64,000 bases of DNA from Dasypus novemcinctus (lineage: Eukaryota; Chordata; Mammalia; Cingulata; Dasypodidae). Positions 22,511 through 34,119 of this stretch are shown here, piece by piece. The translations under genes were made by a program, and so were the position numbers. The DNA lies in assembly GCF_030445035.2 (NCBI RefSeq), contig NC_080704.1, forward strand, positions 25,338,499-25,402,498, read 5' to 3'. Each line of letters starts with the position of its first letter. The first letter of the stretch is position 1. Under the pieces are notes generated by a model. That model saw nothing but the letters and a program-made list of their open reading frames with translations, was not told where the DNA came from and did no database searches.

Positions 22511-24927
22511 ATCTAATTTTTATTTTATTGCTCATGCTTAGGATATAAAGTTTATGAAACTGTAGCCTACCACAAGATATTGAAGACGCTTCCCTGTGTT
22601 TTCTTTTAGGAATTCTATAGTGCTGGCCCTTATATTTTGATCTTTGAAGCATCTTGTGTTAATTTTTATATATGGGTGTGAGATTGGGGTTTTCTTTAAT
22701 TCGTTTGGACTTGGATATCCAGTTGTCCTAGACCATTTGTTGAAGATAATGTTCTGTCCCTCTTGAGTGGACTTGGCAGCCTTGTCAAAAATTAGTTGGC
22801 TGAAAATGTGTAGGTCTATTTCTGAACTCTGAATTCAATTCTACTGGTCAATATGTCTAGCCTTGTTCCAATACCATGCTTTTTTGACCCCTATAGCTTT
22901 ATAATTTTGCTTTAAAGTCAGTTAATGTGAGTCCTCCAACTTCATTCTTTTTCTAGATGCTTTTGGGTATTCAGTGCCCCTTTCCCTTCCAAATAAATTT
23001 GATAATTGACTTTTCCATTTCTGTGGGGGGAAAAGGCTGCTGGAGTTTTTATTGGGATTGCATTGAATATGTAAATAAATTTGGCTAGAATTGAAATCTT
23101 AATTATATTTTGTCTTATATCCTTAATACCCTTCCTTTCATTAGTTGTTCTTTGATTTTTTTTTAGAAATGATGTGTAGTTTTCTGTGTACAAGTCCTTT
23201 ATCTACTTAGTTAAATTTATTCCTAGATATTTGATCCTTTTAGTTGCTATTATAAATGTAATTTTTTCTTGATTTCCTCCTTAGATTGCTCATTACTAGT
23301 ATATAGAAACACTAATAATTTTTGCATATTTATCTTATATCCTCCACTTTGCTGAACTCATTTATTCTCGTAGCTTTGTTGTAGATATTTCAGGACTTTC
23401 TACATATAGGATTATGTCATCTGTAAATAGTGCAAGTTTTACTTCTTTGTTTCCAATTTGGATGCCTTTTTTCCTTGCCTAACTGCTCTGTCAAGAAATT
23501 CTGATACAATGTTGAATAAAAGTGATAACAGTAGGCATCCTTTGTCTTGTTCTGTTTGACTTTAGAGGGAAAGCCTTCAGTCTTTCACTATTGAGTATAT
23601 TAGCTGTGGGTATGTCATATATGCCCTTTATCATGTTGAGGAAGTTTCCTTCTTATTCCTATCTTCCGAAGTATTTTTATCAAGAAAGGATACTGGATTT
23701 TGTTTAAAGCCTTTTCTGCATCTATAGATTTGATCACATGATTTTTCTCCTTCAATTTTTTAATGTAGTGTATTGTATTGATTTTCTTATGTTAAACCAA
23801 CCTTGCATACATGGGATAAAACCCAGTTGATCATGGTATATAATGTGCTTAATGTGTTGTTGGATTTGATTTACAAGTATTTCGTCGAGGATTTTTGCAT
23901 CTAAATTCATTAGAGAGATTGGTCTTTAATTTTCTTTTCTTTAGCATCTTTATTTGGCTTTGGTATTAAGATGATATTGGCGTCATAGAATGAGTTAGTT
24001 AGGTAATGCTACCTGCTCTTCAGTTTTTGGGGCAGGACTGGTATTTGTTATTTTTGGAATGTTTGGTAGAATTCACCTATGAAGCCATATGGTCCTGGAC
24101 TTTTCTTTGTTGGGAGGTTTTTGATGACTTATTCAATCTCTTGTGAATGGTCTGTTAAGGTCTTTTCTTTCTCCTAGAGTAAGAGTAGGTTGTTTGTATG
24201 ATTCTAGGAAATTTTCCATTTCATCTAAATTGTCTAATTTCTTGGCATAAAGTTGTTCACAGTATCCACTTATGATCCATTTTATTTCTGTGGGGTCAGT
24301 TATTATGTTCCCTCTCTCATTTCTGATTTTATTTATTTGCATCTTCTCTATTTTTCTTTGTTAGTCTAGGCAAGGGTTTGTCAATTTTATTAATTTTCTC
24401 AAAGAACCATCTTTTGTTTTTGTAATTTAATCTATTTTTTTCTCTATTTCATTGATTTCTGCTCAATTCTTTTTTCTTTCTCTCCTTCTGCATTCTTTGG
24501 GATTAGTTTGGTGTTCTTTTTCTAGTTCATCCAGGTATGTGGTTAGATCCTCGATTTTAGCTCTTCTTTTTTAATGTAGGCATTTAAGACTGTAAATTCC
24601 CCTTCTGGCAATGTGTTTGCTGCATTCCACAAGTTTTGATATGTTGAGTTCTCATTTTTATTCACTTCAAGATATTAATTGACTTCTCTTGCAATTTCTT
24701 CTTATTAAGAGTGTTTTTGTTTAACTTCCATATATTTTTGAATTTACCAATTCTCCATCCATTATTATTGATTTCTAGTTTTGTTCCATTGTGGTCAGAG
24801 AAAGGGCTTTGTATAATTTCAGTCTTCCTAAATTCATTAAGACTTGTTTGATGACCTATCATGTAGTCAATTTTGCAGAATGATCCATGAGCCCTTGAAA
24901 AGAATGTTTATCCAGGTGTTCGTGGTG

Positions 24928-25558
24928 TGTTTTATTTCACAAAAGGATGCCAACGTAATATGCTACTCATGGCTTGGCTTTTATAATGGGAATTTATTAG
25001 TATAAAGTCTTAAAGTTCTGAGTCTGTTAAGATGTCCAAATCAGGGAAGCAGGTGAAGCACTTTTCCCTGAAGATCCAGTTCCTAGCGGTCCTGGATTCC
25101 TGCTACATGGTGAGATGCAATGGTGGCTCTACTAGTCTCATCTCTCCTCTATTCTCATTTTTTTCCTGAGCTCAGCTCTCTCTGGGCCTTATCTCTTCAG
25201 CTTTGGACTACTCCATTGATTCTAGCCCCAGGCCGATCTTTCAGCCTCTAGGTGTTTCTCTGTTTCTCTACAACTGTAGGTAGTCCTGGAGTCTTCTTTT
25301 TCATAGCAGGGTAAAATGGCAGCTCTTGTTCTCTTGTGTTCCATTTATATGAATCCAGTAAAAGGATTATGACCAAACCTGGGTCCCACAATCTAATCAA
25401 GGACATTAACTGAAGCAATCTAATCAAACGTGATATAATCAAAAGGTCCCTAAACTGAATCTAACCCAAAGGTCCTACATACAATAGGCTTACATACACA
25501 GGAATAAGTTATCTCAAGAACATAATTTTCTGGTGTCCACAAGACTCAAAACAGCACA
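24928..25558 (-). mobile_element. Solo LTR inside L1 ORF2 (TSD KGGTG)
   Basis: The insertion begins TGTTTTATTTC and ends CAGCACA, so it has the TG...CA ends of an LTR. It is flanked by TGGTG (24923-24927) and GGGTG (25559-25563), a 5-bp duplication with one mismatch. On the minus strand a TATA-like 'ggattcatataaatggaac' lies in the middle. It differs from the TGTATTAG LTRs at 16.7 and 17.6 kb. L1 sequence is continuous across the insertion. Confidence 0.65.
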
Positions 25559-26466
25559 GGGTGCAATGTTCTATATGTGTCTATTAGGTCTAGTTTATTA
25601 TTCAAGATTTCTGTTTCCTTTTTGATGCCCTGTCTAAATAGTCTTTCTTTTGCTGAGAGTGGTATATTGAAGTCTCCCACTATTACTGTAGAGGAGTCTA
25701 TTTCTCCCCTCAGTTTTGCCATTGTTTGCCCCATGTACTTTTTGGGCATCCTGTTTTGGTGCATAAATATTTATAGATTGTTCTCTCTTCTTGATAGATT
25801 GCCCCTTTTATTAATATATAGTGTCCTTCTTTGTCTCTTATACCAGTTATACATTTAAAGTCTATTTTGTCTGATATTAGTATAGCTACCCCAGCTCTTT
25901 TTTTTTTATTACTATTTAGTGGAATATCATTTTCAAACCTTTCACTTTCAACCTATTTGTGTCCTTGGGTCTAAGATGAATTTCTTAAAGACAGCATATA
26001 GGTGGATCATGTTTTATTTTTTAAAATCAATTCTGCTAATTTGTATCTCTTGATTGGGGAGTTTAATGCATCAACATTCAATTTTATTACTGTAAAGGCA
26101 ATGCACTTCAACCATTTTATCCTTAGGCTTTTATATGTCATACCTTACTTTTATATTACATTTTACCATTTTGGTTACCCTTACTAATAACCTTCATTTC
26201 TACACTCTACAAACCTCTTTCTCCTGTCTTTTCCTCTCAGCCTGCAGAACTCTTCTTAGTATTTCTTATAGGGCAGGACTCTTCCTGATGAATTCTCTTA
26301 GTTTCTGTTTATCTGTGAATGTTTTAATCCCTCCCTTATTTTTGAAGGACAATTTTGCCAGATACTGAATTCTTGACTGGCAGTTTTTCTCCTTCAATAT
26401 TTTAAATATGTCATACAACTCTTTCTCACCTCCATGGCTTATGATGAGAAATCAGTATTTAATCTT

Positions 26467-29361
26467 TTTTTTCCATTTATGCATTGACTTTTATTTTTTT
26501 GTCTTTATTTATTTTTTTAATCTTACATTAAAAAAAATATGAGGTCCCCATATACACCCCACCCCCCTCACCCCACTCCTCCCTGCATAACAACAACTTC
26601 CTCCATCATCATGTGACATTCATTGCACTTGGTGAATACATCTCTGAGCACTGCTGCACCTCATGGTCAATGGTCCACATCATAGCCCACACCCTCCCAC
26701 AATCCACACAGTGGGCCATGGGAGGACATACAATGTCCGGTAACTGTCCCTGCAGCACCACCTAGGACAACTCCAAGTCCCAAAAATGCCCCCACATCAC
26801 ATCTCTTCCTCCCACTCCCTACCCCCAGCAGCCACCATGGCCACTTTCTCCACAACAATGCCACATTTTCTTCGATTACTAATCACAATAGTTCATGAAT
26901 AGAATATCAGTAAGTCCACTCTAATCCATACTCTATTCCTCCATCCTGTGGACCTTGGAATGGTTGTGCCCACTCCACATCTATATCAAGAGCGGGCTTA
27001 GATTCCACATGAATGCTGGATGCAATGCTCCTGCTTTCGGTTGTAGGCACTCTTGGCTCCCTGGTGTGGTGGTTGACCTTCTTCAACTCCATGTTAGCTG
27101 AGTGTGGTAAGTCCAATAAACCAGAGTGTAGGAGCTGAAGTCTGTTGAGGCTCAGGGCCTGGCTATCACATGGTCAGCCCAGAGATTCAGGTCCCCTGGG
27201 TATACATTAAACCCCAACACCAACTACAGTTCCAGTAAAACTAACAGGAGAGGCTTGTGGACAAAGATCACATCTGAGTCCAGCTCCATCACTAGAAACA
27301 CAAACTCCAAAGTAGGGCCAAATGACATGGCACTGAACTCCACCTGCCATGACCATAGAAACTGTGGGTCTCTGTAGCCCTCAGAAGAACCATTACCTGG
27401 GGTTGTATCTACTTTATCTGTCTCTGGGACTCTGCTCAGGTGTGCATAAGGGCAACCCCTCTGATAACCTCCCAGCTCTTTTTGGAGACTCAGTCAAATA
27501 AACTCATTTGTCCTTTCCATTTCCCCCCTTTTTTCAGGTCAAAAAGCATTTTTCTCCTGGTGAAATCTATGATAAGCTGGAGGTAAGTATTTGTATAAGG
27601 AAGGGATAAATTGGGGGAATAGGGTTACCTTTGAGTGGGGCTTTGCGGGCTTGAGGGGGGCTAGGGATGGGAGGATGGGTAATATTGCCCAAGAAATTTG
27701 GGGGAGGGTGGGGCAACATACAAACATAGGAGATTGTCAGGTATTTGGTTCAAAGTATAATGCTGAGAAAACTTTCTCAAAAATATAATAAGGAAGGCTA
27801 CCTGTTTAAGATGCTAAAAGGGGATAATCCGATGCAGGACAGTCTCCTAGGGAGTAAGTGAGTGCTCATTTTGCCATATGGGTTATATCATTGGATAGAG
27901 ACCCATATAATGAGAGTGAAGGTATACCCACATCCTAGGGAGGACTGATGTTCTCAAATAGAGGGAATTGTATCTCTCGAGAGAAATGGGTGCCTCCCAG
28001 TGCATTAGGGCAGTTGAGCATGTCAAGCCCTCAACACTGTTGCAAGTATCTCTGAACATGGCGCTTCAAGCCATGAAGATTGACTGTCACTGTGGGCCCT
28101 AAGGGGAGGGGGAAAGAGGTATTGAATAGATGGAACCAATGTGACTGTGTGGGCAATAAAAGTATTCCACAAGGTTATGCAAGGATGGATATAAGACATG
28201 TTAAATTACACCAAAAAGATATAGGAGCTGATAGGCTAAAATGTAAATCATAATGTAAAACATAAGATAACTAAAAATTTAGAAAATTGTATAGTCTAAA
28301 ATATAAACCACAATGTAAACACAAATGTTACCTTGTTTGAAAGCTAGTGTCTTAATATCTGTACATCAGCTTCAGTAAATATAGTATGAATATGTAAAAA
28401 GATTATTGCTGTGGAAGGGAAAAGGGTTTTAAGTTGGATATGTGGGAGTACTGTATATTATATATATGAATTACTGTGATCTAAAACTTTTGTGAAGATA
28501 AACTTTAATAATTAGGGAAAAAAAGAAAAAGAAAGGATGTAGACACTGAGGAAAAGACAGAAGTAGTTGCCTTGCCAATTTGCATACAGGGCAACACTTA
28601 TTGCAGAGATGGAAGGCAAAACATCAGAAACAAAGCTTTTGCATTTTTAAATTTTTTCATACCCCAATTTATTTTTACCTTAATTTTTCTAAGTTAATAT
28701 GTATTCTATATCTAACCTTTAAACTCATCACTATATTCCATTTTACTATTAACGGAACCTGGCAATATAATGGGTTTCAATTTTGAAGAAGTTTTTGATC
28801 ACAGAGAGGTTCAAGAATGGCAGGGGAGGAATACTGGTGTGGGATGTTATTGACAGGGGACACATGGTTGACAGGGAGTCCTACAGGGCATATATCCAGG
28901 GTACATAATAATGTTTGGATATTTTCATAGTGGTTACAATTAAAAACAACAACTGAGGGAGTGCTGAGTTCCTAGCCAGGGGAGCTCTATCACAGTCCCT
29001 AAAGGAACAGCAACAATCCCCCAAGTGCAATGGCAAAGACCAAAAAAGAAGGAAGGTCCAACAATGAGCCCTTGATACTAATGACTATGCTTGTGAGTGT
29101 GTGCACCTGAAATAAGAACAAGGACTAGAGCTGCAGGGTGCCTAAGAGTTACCTCCTGAGAACCTCCGTGTTGCTCAAATGTGGCCAGTCTCTAAGCCAA
29201 ACTCAGCATGTAAATGTGTTGCCTTCCCCCCAGTGTGGGACATGACTCCCAGGGATGAGCCTCCCTGGTGCTGAGGGATTACTACCAAGTACCAGCTGAT
29301 GATGTAACTAGAGAATGACCTAGAATAAAAGGGTCAACTCGGACCAGCAGAATATCTCAAC
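26467..29361 (-). mobile_element. L1 insertion with inverted 5' segment (TSD atttaatctt)
   Basis: The insertion is bounded by perfect 10-bp copies of ATTTAATCTT (26457-26466, 29362-29371). From the T-rich left end to about 27538 it is L1 3' UTR in minus orientation (same module as 7100-8268). From about 27540 to 29361 the sequence matches upstream 3' UTR modules in plus orientation (27840-28060 and 29130-29350 match 44020-44290 and 44310-44540). This inverted-5' structure is what twin priming produces. An A-rich L1-like tail at 28190-28535, also in plus orientation, lies inside the inverted part. Confidence 0.75.
27537..27590 (+). other. Exon-like island (splice-site-like flanks) in L1 3' UTR
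   Basis: A pyrimidine-rich stretch ending in CAG (27519-27539) is followed by 45 bases (27540-27584) and then GTAAGT (27585-27590). The 45 bases are open in one frame and read VKKHFSPGEIYDKLE. The pattern matches an internal exon with strong splice sites, but it lies at or next to the inversion junction. I do not recognise the peptide. Confidence 0.3.
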
Positions 29362-30345
29362 ATTTAATCTTACCAAGCATCCTTCATATGTAGTGGATTT
29401 CCTCTCTATTGCTGCTTTCAAGATTCTCTCTTTATCTTCAGTATTAAACAATCTGATTAGGATGTATCTTGGAGCAATTCTGTAAGGATTTATTTTGTTT
29501 GGAATACACTGTGCTTCCTGGACATGTATATTCATTTCCCTTGAAAGAGTTGGGAAATTTGTGGCCATTATTTCCTCAAACACACCTTCTGGCCCTTTTC
29601 CCTTCTCTTCCCCCTCTGGGATACTCATAACACATATGTTTGTGCATTTCATGACATCATTCAATTTCTAGAGACCCTGCTCAATTTTTTCCCATTTTTC
29701 CTCTATCTGTTCTTCTGTCTGTACAATTTCAGATATTCTGTTGTCTAAATAGCTAACTCTCTCCTCTGCCTGTTCAAATTTGCTGTTGTAGATTCTACTG
29801 CATTTTAAAATTATTGTCTCTTTCATTACCATAAGTTCTGTACTTTTCTATGTATGCTTTTAAAATCTTCCCATCCACCCAGTGTCGTCTTTTTTGTTGT
29901 TGTTGTTGCTGTTTTTAAGTTTATTTCTGAGTTGCAAAGATTATTTCCCCCTCCCCATGTTTTTAGAATTTCTTGTATTTCCCCATTCAATCTTGGCTGC
30001 CACACCAGACAGACAGAAAGAACGAGGACCTTCTTTTTCTTGATCTATAATGGAAATAGTGTCTTCTTAATATACTTTATCTCTTCCTTCCTCCTTGTAT
30101 TGATTTAGGAGATTTGTTTGGATGTCTTTAATCAGTTGTTCCAAATTCTGCATCTCCTCCAATTTTTATTTTTTCCTTTTACTGGGCTATATAGTCCTTT
30201 TACTTAGTATGGCCTATAATTTTTTGCTGACATCTAGGAATCTGATTGCCTTGATGAATTTACTCTGGTCAGTTTTTCTCTCTTCCCTAGGGTTTGTTGT
30301 TGCTTGGGTTTGTGTTAAAGTTCTTCTTTGATATTTGGTTCAGCT

Positions 30346-30984
30346 TTTTAAAAATCTTTAGAATTGCCCATGTTTCACTGATCAAAACCGGGCCTGGTGT
30401 TGGGGGACAGGGATATGTGGAAAAGGGTGTACCTGGGCATGCTTCTATGGAATATAAATGTGTTAATCTTGGCAGAAGGTGTTATCTCAGTGGGTGGAGA
30501 CCCACACAATAAACAAGAAAATATTGAACTCCTATTCTGGGGAGTTCTGCTACATTCTCAAATAGAGGGGCAAGAACACCTTGAGTACACAGGCAGTGCC
30601 TAATAAAAGAAAACAGACCAGTATGCCAAGCTCTCAATATTAATGCATGTAATGATGAACCTTAATCTTCAAAAATTGAAACTTACAGTTGCCATAGATT
30701 CCAAGAGGAGGGGGAGGGTAGAATGGGTGAATCATAGGGCATCTTTTGGGCATTGGAATTGTTCTCCATGTTCTGTATCTGTCCAATGACCGATACAGGC
30801 CATTATACATTTTGTCAGAACCTATAAAATATATGGTGCAAAATGTAAACCATAATGTAAACCATTTACCACAGTTAGTAGCAATGCTTTCATATTTGTT
30901 CATCAACACTGACAAATGTATTGTACTTATGTACGATGTTACTGGTAGCAGAGAAGTGGAGTATAAGGGAATCCCCTCTAATTT
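30346..30984 (+). mobile_element. L1 3' UTR fragment, plus strand
   Basis: The block at 30395-30610 matches 27850-28050 ('gagacccacacaataaac'/'gagacccatataatgagag', 'ttctcaaatagagggg'). The block at 30650-30940 is the plus-strand version of the tail seen at 13850-14250 ('cattatacattttgtcagaacc', 'aaatgtaaaccataatgtaaacc'). It is cut on the right by a SINE. Confidence 0.7.
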
Positions 30985-31217
30985 CCTGGGCAGGCTGCAC
31001 TTTCTTTCGCGCTGGGCAGCTCTCCTTACGGGGTGCACTCCTTGCATGTTGGGCTCCCCTACACGAGGACACCTCTGCATGGCACAGCACTCCTTGCGCA
31101 CATCAGCACTGTGCGTGGGCCACCTCATCACACGGGTCAAGGAGGCTCGGGGTTTGAACCGCGGACCTCCCATGTGGTAGATGGAATCCCTAACCACTGG
31201 GCCAAGTCTGTTTCCCC
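30985..31217 (-). mobile_element. DAS-SINE fragment, minus strand
   Basis: Only the tRNA-like head and the first half of the body are present ('cctgggcaggctgcactt' to 'actgggccaagtctgtttcc'). The A tail half is missing, so it is truncated at its 3' side. No duplication was found. Confidence 0.85.
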
Positions 31218-31775
31218 CACGATGGCCTTTTCCACCCCTACTGTTTGGGGATTTTTTCCCTGCCTTTTCTTTATATATCATGTATAATATTGCAAGGGAG
31301 AGTATCAATTTTATTAGCCTTTCCATAGAACTAACTTTGGCCTTGCAGATTCTTTGTAGTTCATGCTTATTTTCTACATTATTAATTTTTTATCACATCA
31401 ATATTAATTATTTTCTTTGCATATAATATAATTAATTTTTCTAATTGCTTAAAATGGAAGTTCAAGAATTGATTATCAGATTTTCCTTTTAATTTATGCT
31501 ATCAAGGCCATGGATTTTATTTTAAACCTGACTTGAAACTGCATCTTCCAAGTATTACTATATCATATTTTATTATCATTCAGTTCAAAATATTTTCTAA
31601 TTGTCATTTTGAGTTCTTTGACATATGGGTTATTAGTGCATTTGTGACTTCTGTACATATGGGTATTGTTCCATAATATTTTTCATTATGAACTTTTAGC
31701 TTAATTTTACTATGGTAAAGTAAAATATTCTAGATGAGTCAGTCCTTTAAATTTTCCTGAGGGTAGAGTGATGTA
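31218..31775 (-). mobile_element. Old L1 ORF2 fragment, minus strand
   Basis: The T-rich sequence reads in inverse as an old L1 ORF2 endonuclease/linker region ('catatgggttattagtgcat', 'ttttactatggtaaagta'). Divergence is high and no clear frame survives. Confidence 0.5.
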
Positions 31776-32430
31776 ATCAACATGGAGATGTAAGAAATTC
31801 CCTGGAAAAGTGTCCCCTCAGAATCAACAAATAAAAGAACGAATTCCACCTGATTATAACTCTGGAAGATGATAGAAATTGGAGAAGGACTCCACAAACT
31901 CTGAACTGAAGAAAAAGAAAAATATACTTGAAGATTAGGTAGGAGATGTCCCTCCCAGACCCACCCCTCTGGAACCCTCCCCCTTACTCATTCCCTGCAC
32001 AGCTTGAAATCTGCACAGAGGCAGCAATGCCCAGGTCCCTCCTGCCGTGGATGCCAACTACACCAGCCGCTCACAGAAGTGAGGTAGAACCCAACGCATA
32101 TCCAGGCAGAGGGAACCAAGTATGCAGAGACACAGGACAGAACACAAGTCACTGATGAGTGTCACATAAAAAAGAACTCCTGGGGAAAAATAAAAAAGAG
32201 AGACAGACACACACTAGGGCAGAACTGATGACAAGAGGGTGCATGCACTACATCCAGTCTCTGTTTACTGGACCACCTAAACGCAAAACGGACCTTTCTG
32301 CATTGACCTCATATGAGTCTCTGGAGCAGGATACCCTTCAGAAACCAGAGAGAGAAAAACCTCACAGAAACAAAAGGGGAAAAGTGAGCTGCTGTAAGAT
32401 AGGGTGGGTCCCAGAACTGAAAAGTGTAAG
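31776..32430 (+). mobile_element. L1 5' UTR, plus strand
   Basis: The start 'caacatggagatgtaagaaattcc' and the 'gaacgaattccacctgattataactctggaagatgat' order are typical of mammalian L1M 5' UTRs. At about 32430 it switches directly to ORF2 C-terminal sequence, so ORF1 and most of ORF2 are missing. This is an internal deletion, or two separate L1 pieces. Confidence 0.65.
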
Positions 32431-34000
32431 GAAAATTTAATACTTTTGTGCTTCTAATGACTTTGGTAAGAAAGTGAAAAGGCAGCCTACTCATTAGGAA
32501 AAATTTTTTGGAAACCACATATCCAATAAAGGGTTGATCTCCTTGTTATATAAAGACATTACACGACTCAATGATAAAAAGACAAGCAACCCAATTAAAA
32601 AATGGGCAAAAGACTTGAGACATTTTTCCAAAGAAAAATACAAATGGTCAAAAAGCACATGAAAACCTGCTCAATATTACTATTAGGGAAATGCCTATCA
32701 AAACTACAATGAGATATCATTACATGCATTACTGAATGGCATTATTAAAAAGACAGAAAACTACAAGTGCTAGAGAGGATGTGGCCAAATTAGAACACTC
32801 CTTCACTATTGGTGGGAATGTAAAATGGTGCACCCTCTGATTGCCACTAGGAATATATTCAGAAATGAAAGCAAGTGTGTGAACAGACATTTGCACACCG
32901 ATGTGCATGGTGGCATTATTCACAATTGCTAAAAGATGGAAACAACCCAAGTGTCCATCAACCGATGAATGGATAAACAAATATTATATATACATACAAT
33001 GAAATACTTTTCAGCTCTAAAAAGAAATTAAATCAGGATGCATATGACAACATGAATGAACTTTGAGGATACTATTGAGTGAAATAAGCCAGACACAAAA
33101 GGACAAATATTGTATGGTCTACTAATATGAACTATATACAATGAGTAAACTCATGGAGTTAGAGTCTACAATATAGGTTACTAGGAGACAAAATGTGGCT
33201 TGAGAAGCAGGAGGTGTTGCAGAATGTATGTAGGATGTTTAATGAAGTAGATTGTAAATGTGAGGAAATGGATAGAATTGATGGTAACACATAGTGAATA
33301 TAATGCCATAGACTAGGGAGGTTAATGTCAATTGAAAGAAAGCTAGAGGATAATCTAGGAACTGTATAACATAGTGATTTTGGTGGTAGATGATGATTGT
33401 GGTTAATAATATGAACACAAGAATGTTCCACTATTACAAGGTGTTAAGAATATGGAGATACATGGTAAAATACAACTAATGTCATGTATAGACTATAATT
33501 AATAGTAACATAAAACATTACAGCAATGGTAAAGAAGGTAGTATATCAATTCTAAGGGTCAATAATGGGGGTATATAACGGGATACGGGATTTTTCCTTT
33601 TGGAGTAATGAAAAATTTCTGAAAAGGACTGAGTTGATAACAACATATCTCTGTGATGAAACTGAGAGCCACTGAGAGAACACTTTAGATGAACTGTACA
33701 AAGGCAGTGGACCCTATAATGCAGTAAATCCCATGGTGAATGTTGGACTGTTGTTAACAGTACACATATGAAAATGTTCTCTCATGAACTATAACAAATA
33801 TACAATACTAATACATGGTGTTAATAGTAGAATCATCTGTGGGAATAATACACCAAATATAAGCTATGGACTAGAGATAGCAGTTATATAATAATGTTCT
33901 TAGATCAATTGTAACAAATGTGTCACAATAATGTAAGGTGCTGGTGGTGGGTCAATGTATGGGAATGCATTATTGTTTTGTAAAGTCACAACTTCTCAAA
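32431..34000 (+). mobile_element. L1 ORF2 C-terminus and 3' UTR with A tail, plus strand
   Basis: The sequence runs from 'ggtaagaaagtgaaaaggc' through the ORF2 end (inverse-free order 'caagtgtccatcaaccgatgaatgg') to a modular 3' UTR with repeated 'atgg...taacaaatgt' motifs. It ends in an A run at 33998-34009. Stops are frequent. Confidence 0.8.
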
Positions 34001-34119
34001 AAAAAAAAACAATAGAGGTATTCAACAGCAGATCTGAACAGGCAGAAGAGAGAATTAGTGTACCAGAAAAAAGGACAAAAAAATCATACAATCTGAAGAA
34101 CTGATAAAGAAAAGAATAG

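Larger units (their letters stand above)
21500..26085 (-). pseudogene. L1 ORF2, minus strand, broken and interrupted
   Basis: The start of ORF2 is visible at about 26055-26100 (inverse of 'acagtaataaaattgaatg'). The endonuclease-RT linker is at 24133-24342, containing the KIRNERGNIITDPTEIKWI motif. The reverse transcriptase catalytic motif reads FTDD instead of FADD (23416-23427). The C-terminal region continues to about 21500. A solo LTR (24928-25558) and a SINE pair (22312-22510) interrupt it, and there are many stops. It cannot encode an active enzyme. Confidence 0.85.
26200..30250 (-). pseudogene. L1 ORF1, minus strand, split by an L1 insertion
   Basis: The 5' part (29362-30250) encodes the coiled coil and RNA-recognition domain, for example NICVMSIPEGEEKGKG and KINPYRIAPRYILIRL in 29320-29664. 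The 3' part lies at 26200-26466, on the other side of the 2.9-kb insertion. The duplicated ATTTAATCTT at 26457-26466 and 29362-29371 marks the insertion point. Frameshifts are present in both parts. Confidence 0.8.
20966..30345 (-). mobile_element. Nearly full-length L1, minus strand, with three nested insertions
   Basis: The minus-strand order is 5' region (about 30345-30250), ORF1 (30250-29362 and 26466-26200), spacer, ORF2 (26085 down to about 21500) and 3' UTR to about 20966. Interruptions are a tRNA-like SINE pair (22312-22510), a solo LTR (24928-25558) and a rearranged L1 (26467-29361). Without them the element is about 5.65 kb, close to full L1 length. Both ORFs are broken. Confidence 0.87.

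Noticed and set aside
30640-31326. 228-codon open frame, minus strand, the second longest in the window
   Set aside because: It runs across the boundary of three different repeats (L1 3' UTR, DAS-SINE and old L1) in mixed orientation, so it is a chance frame.
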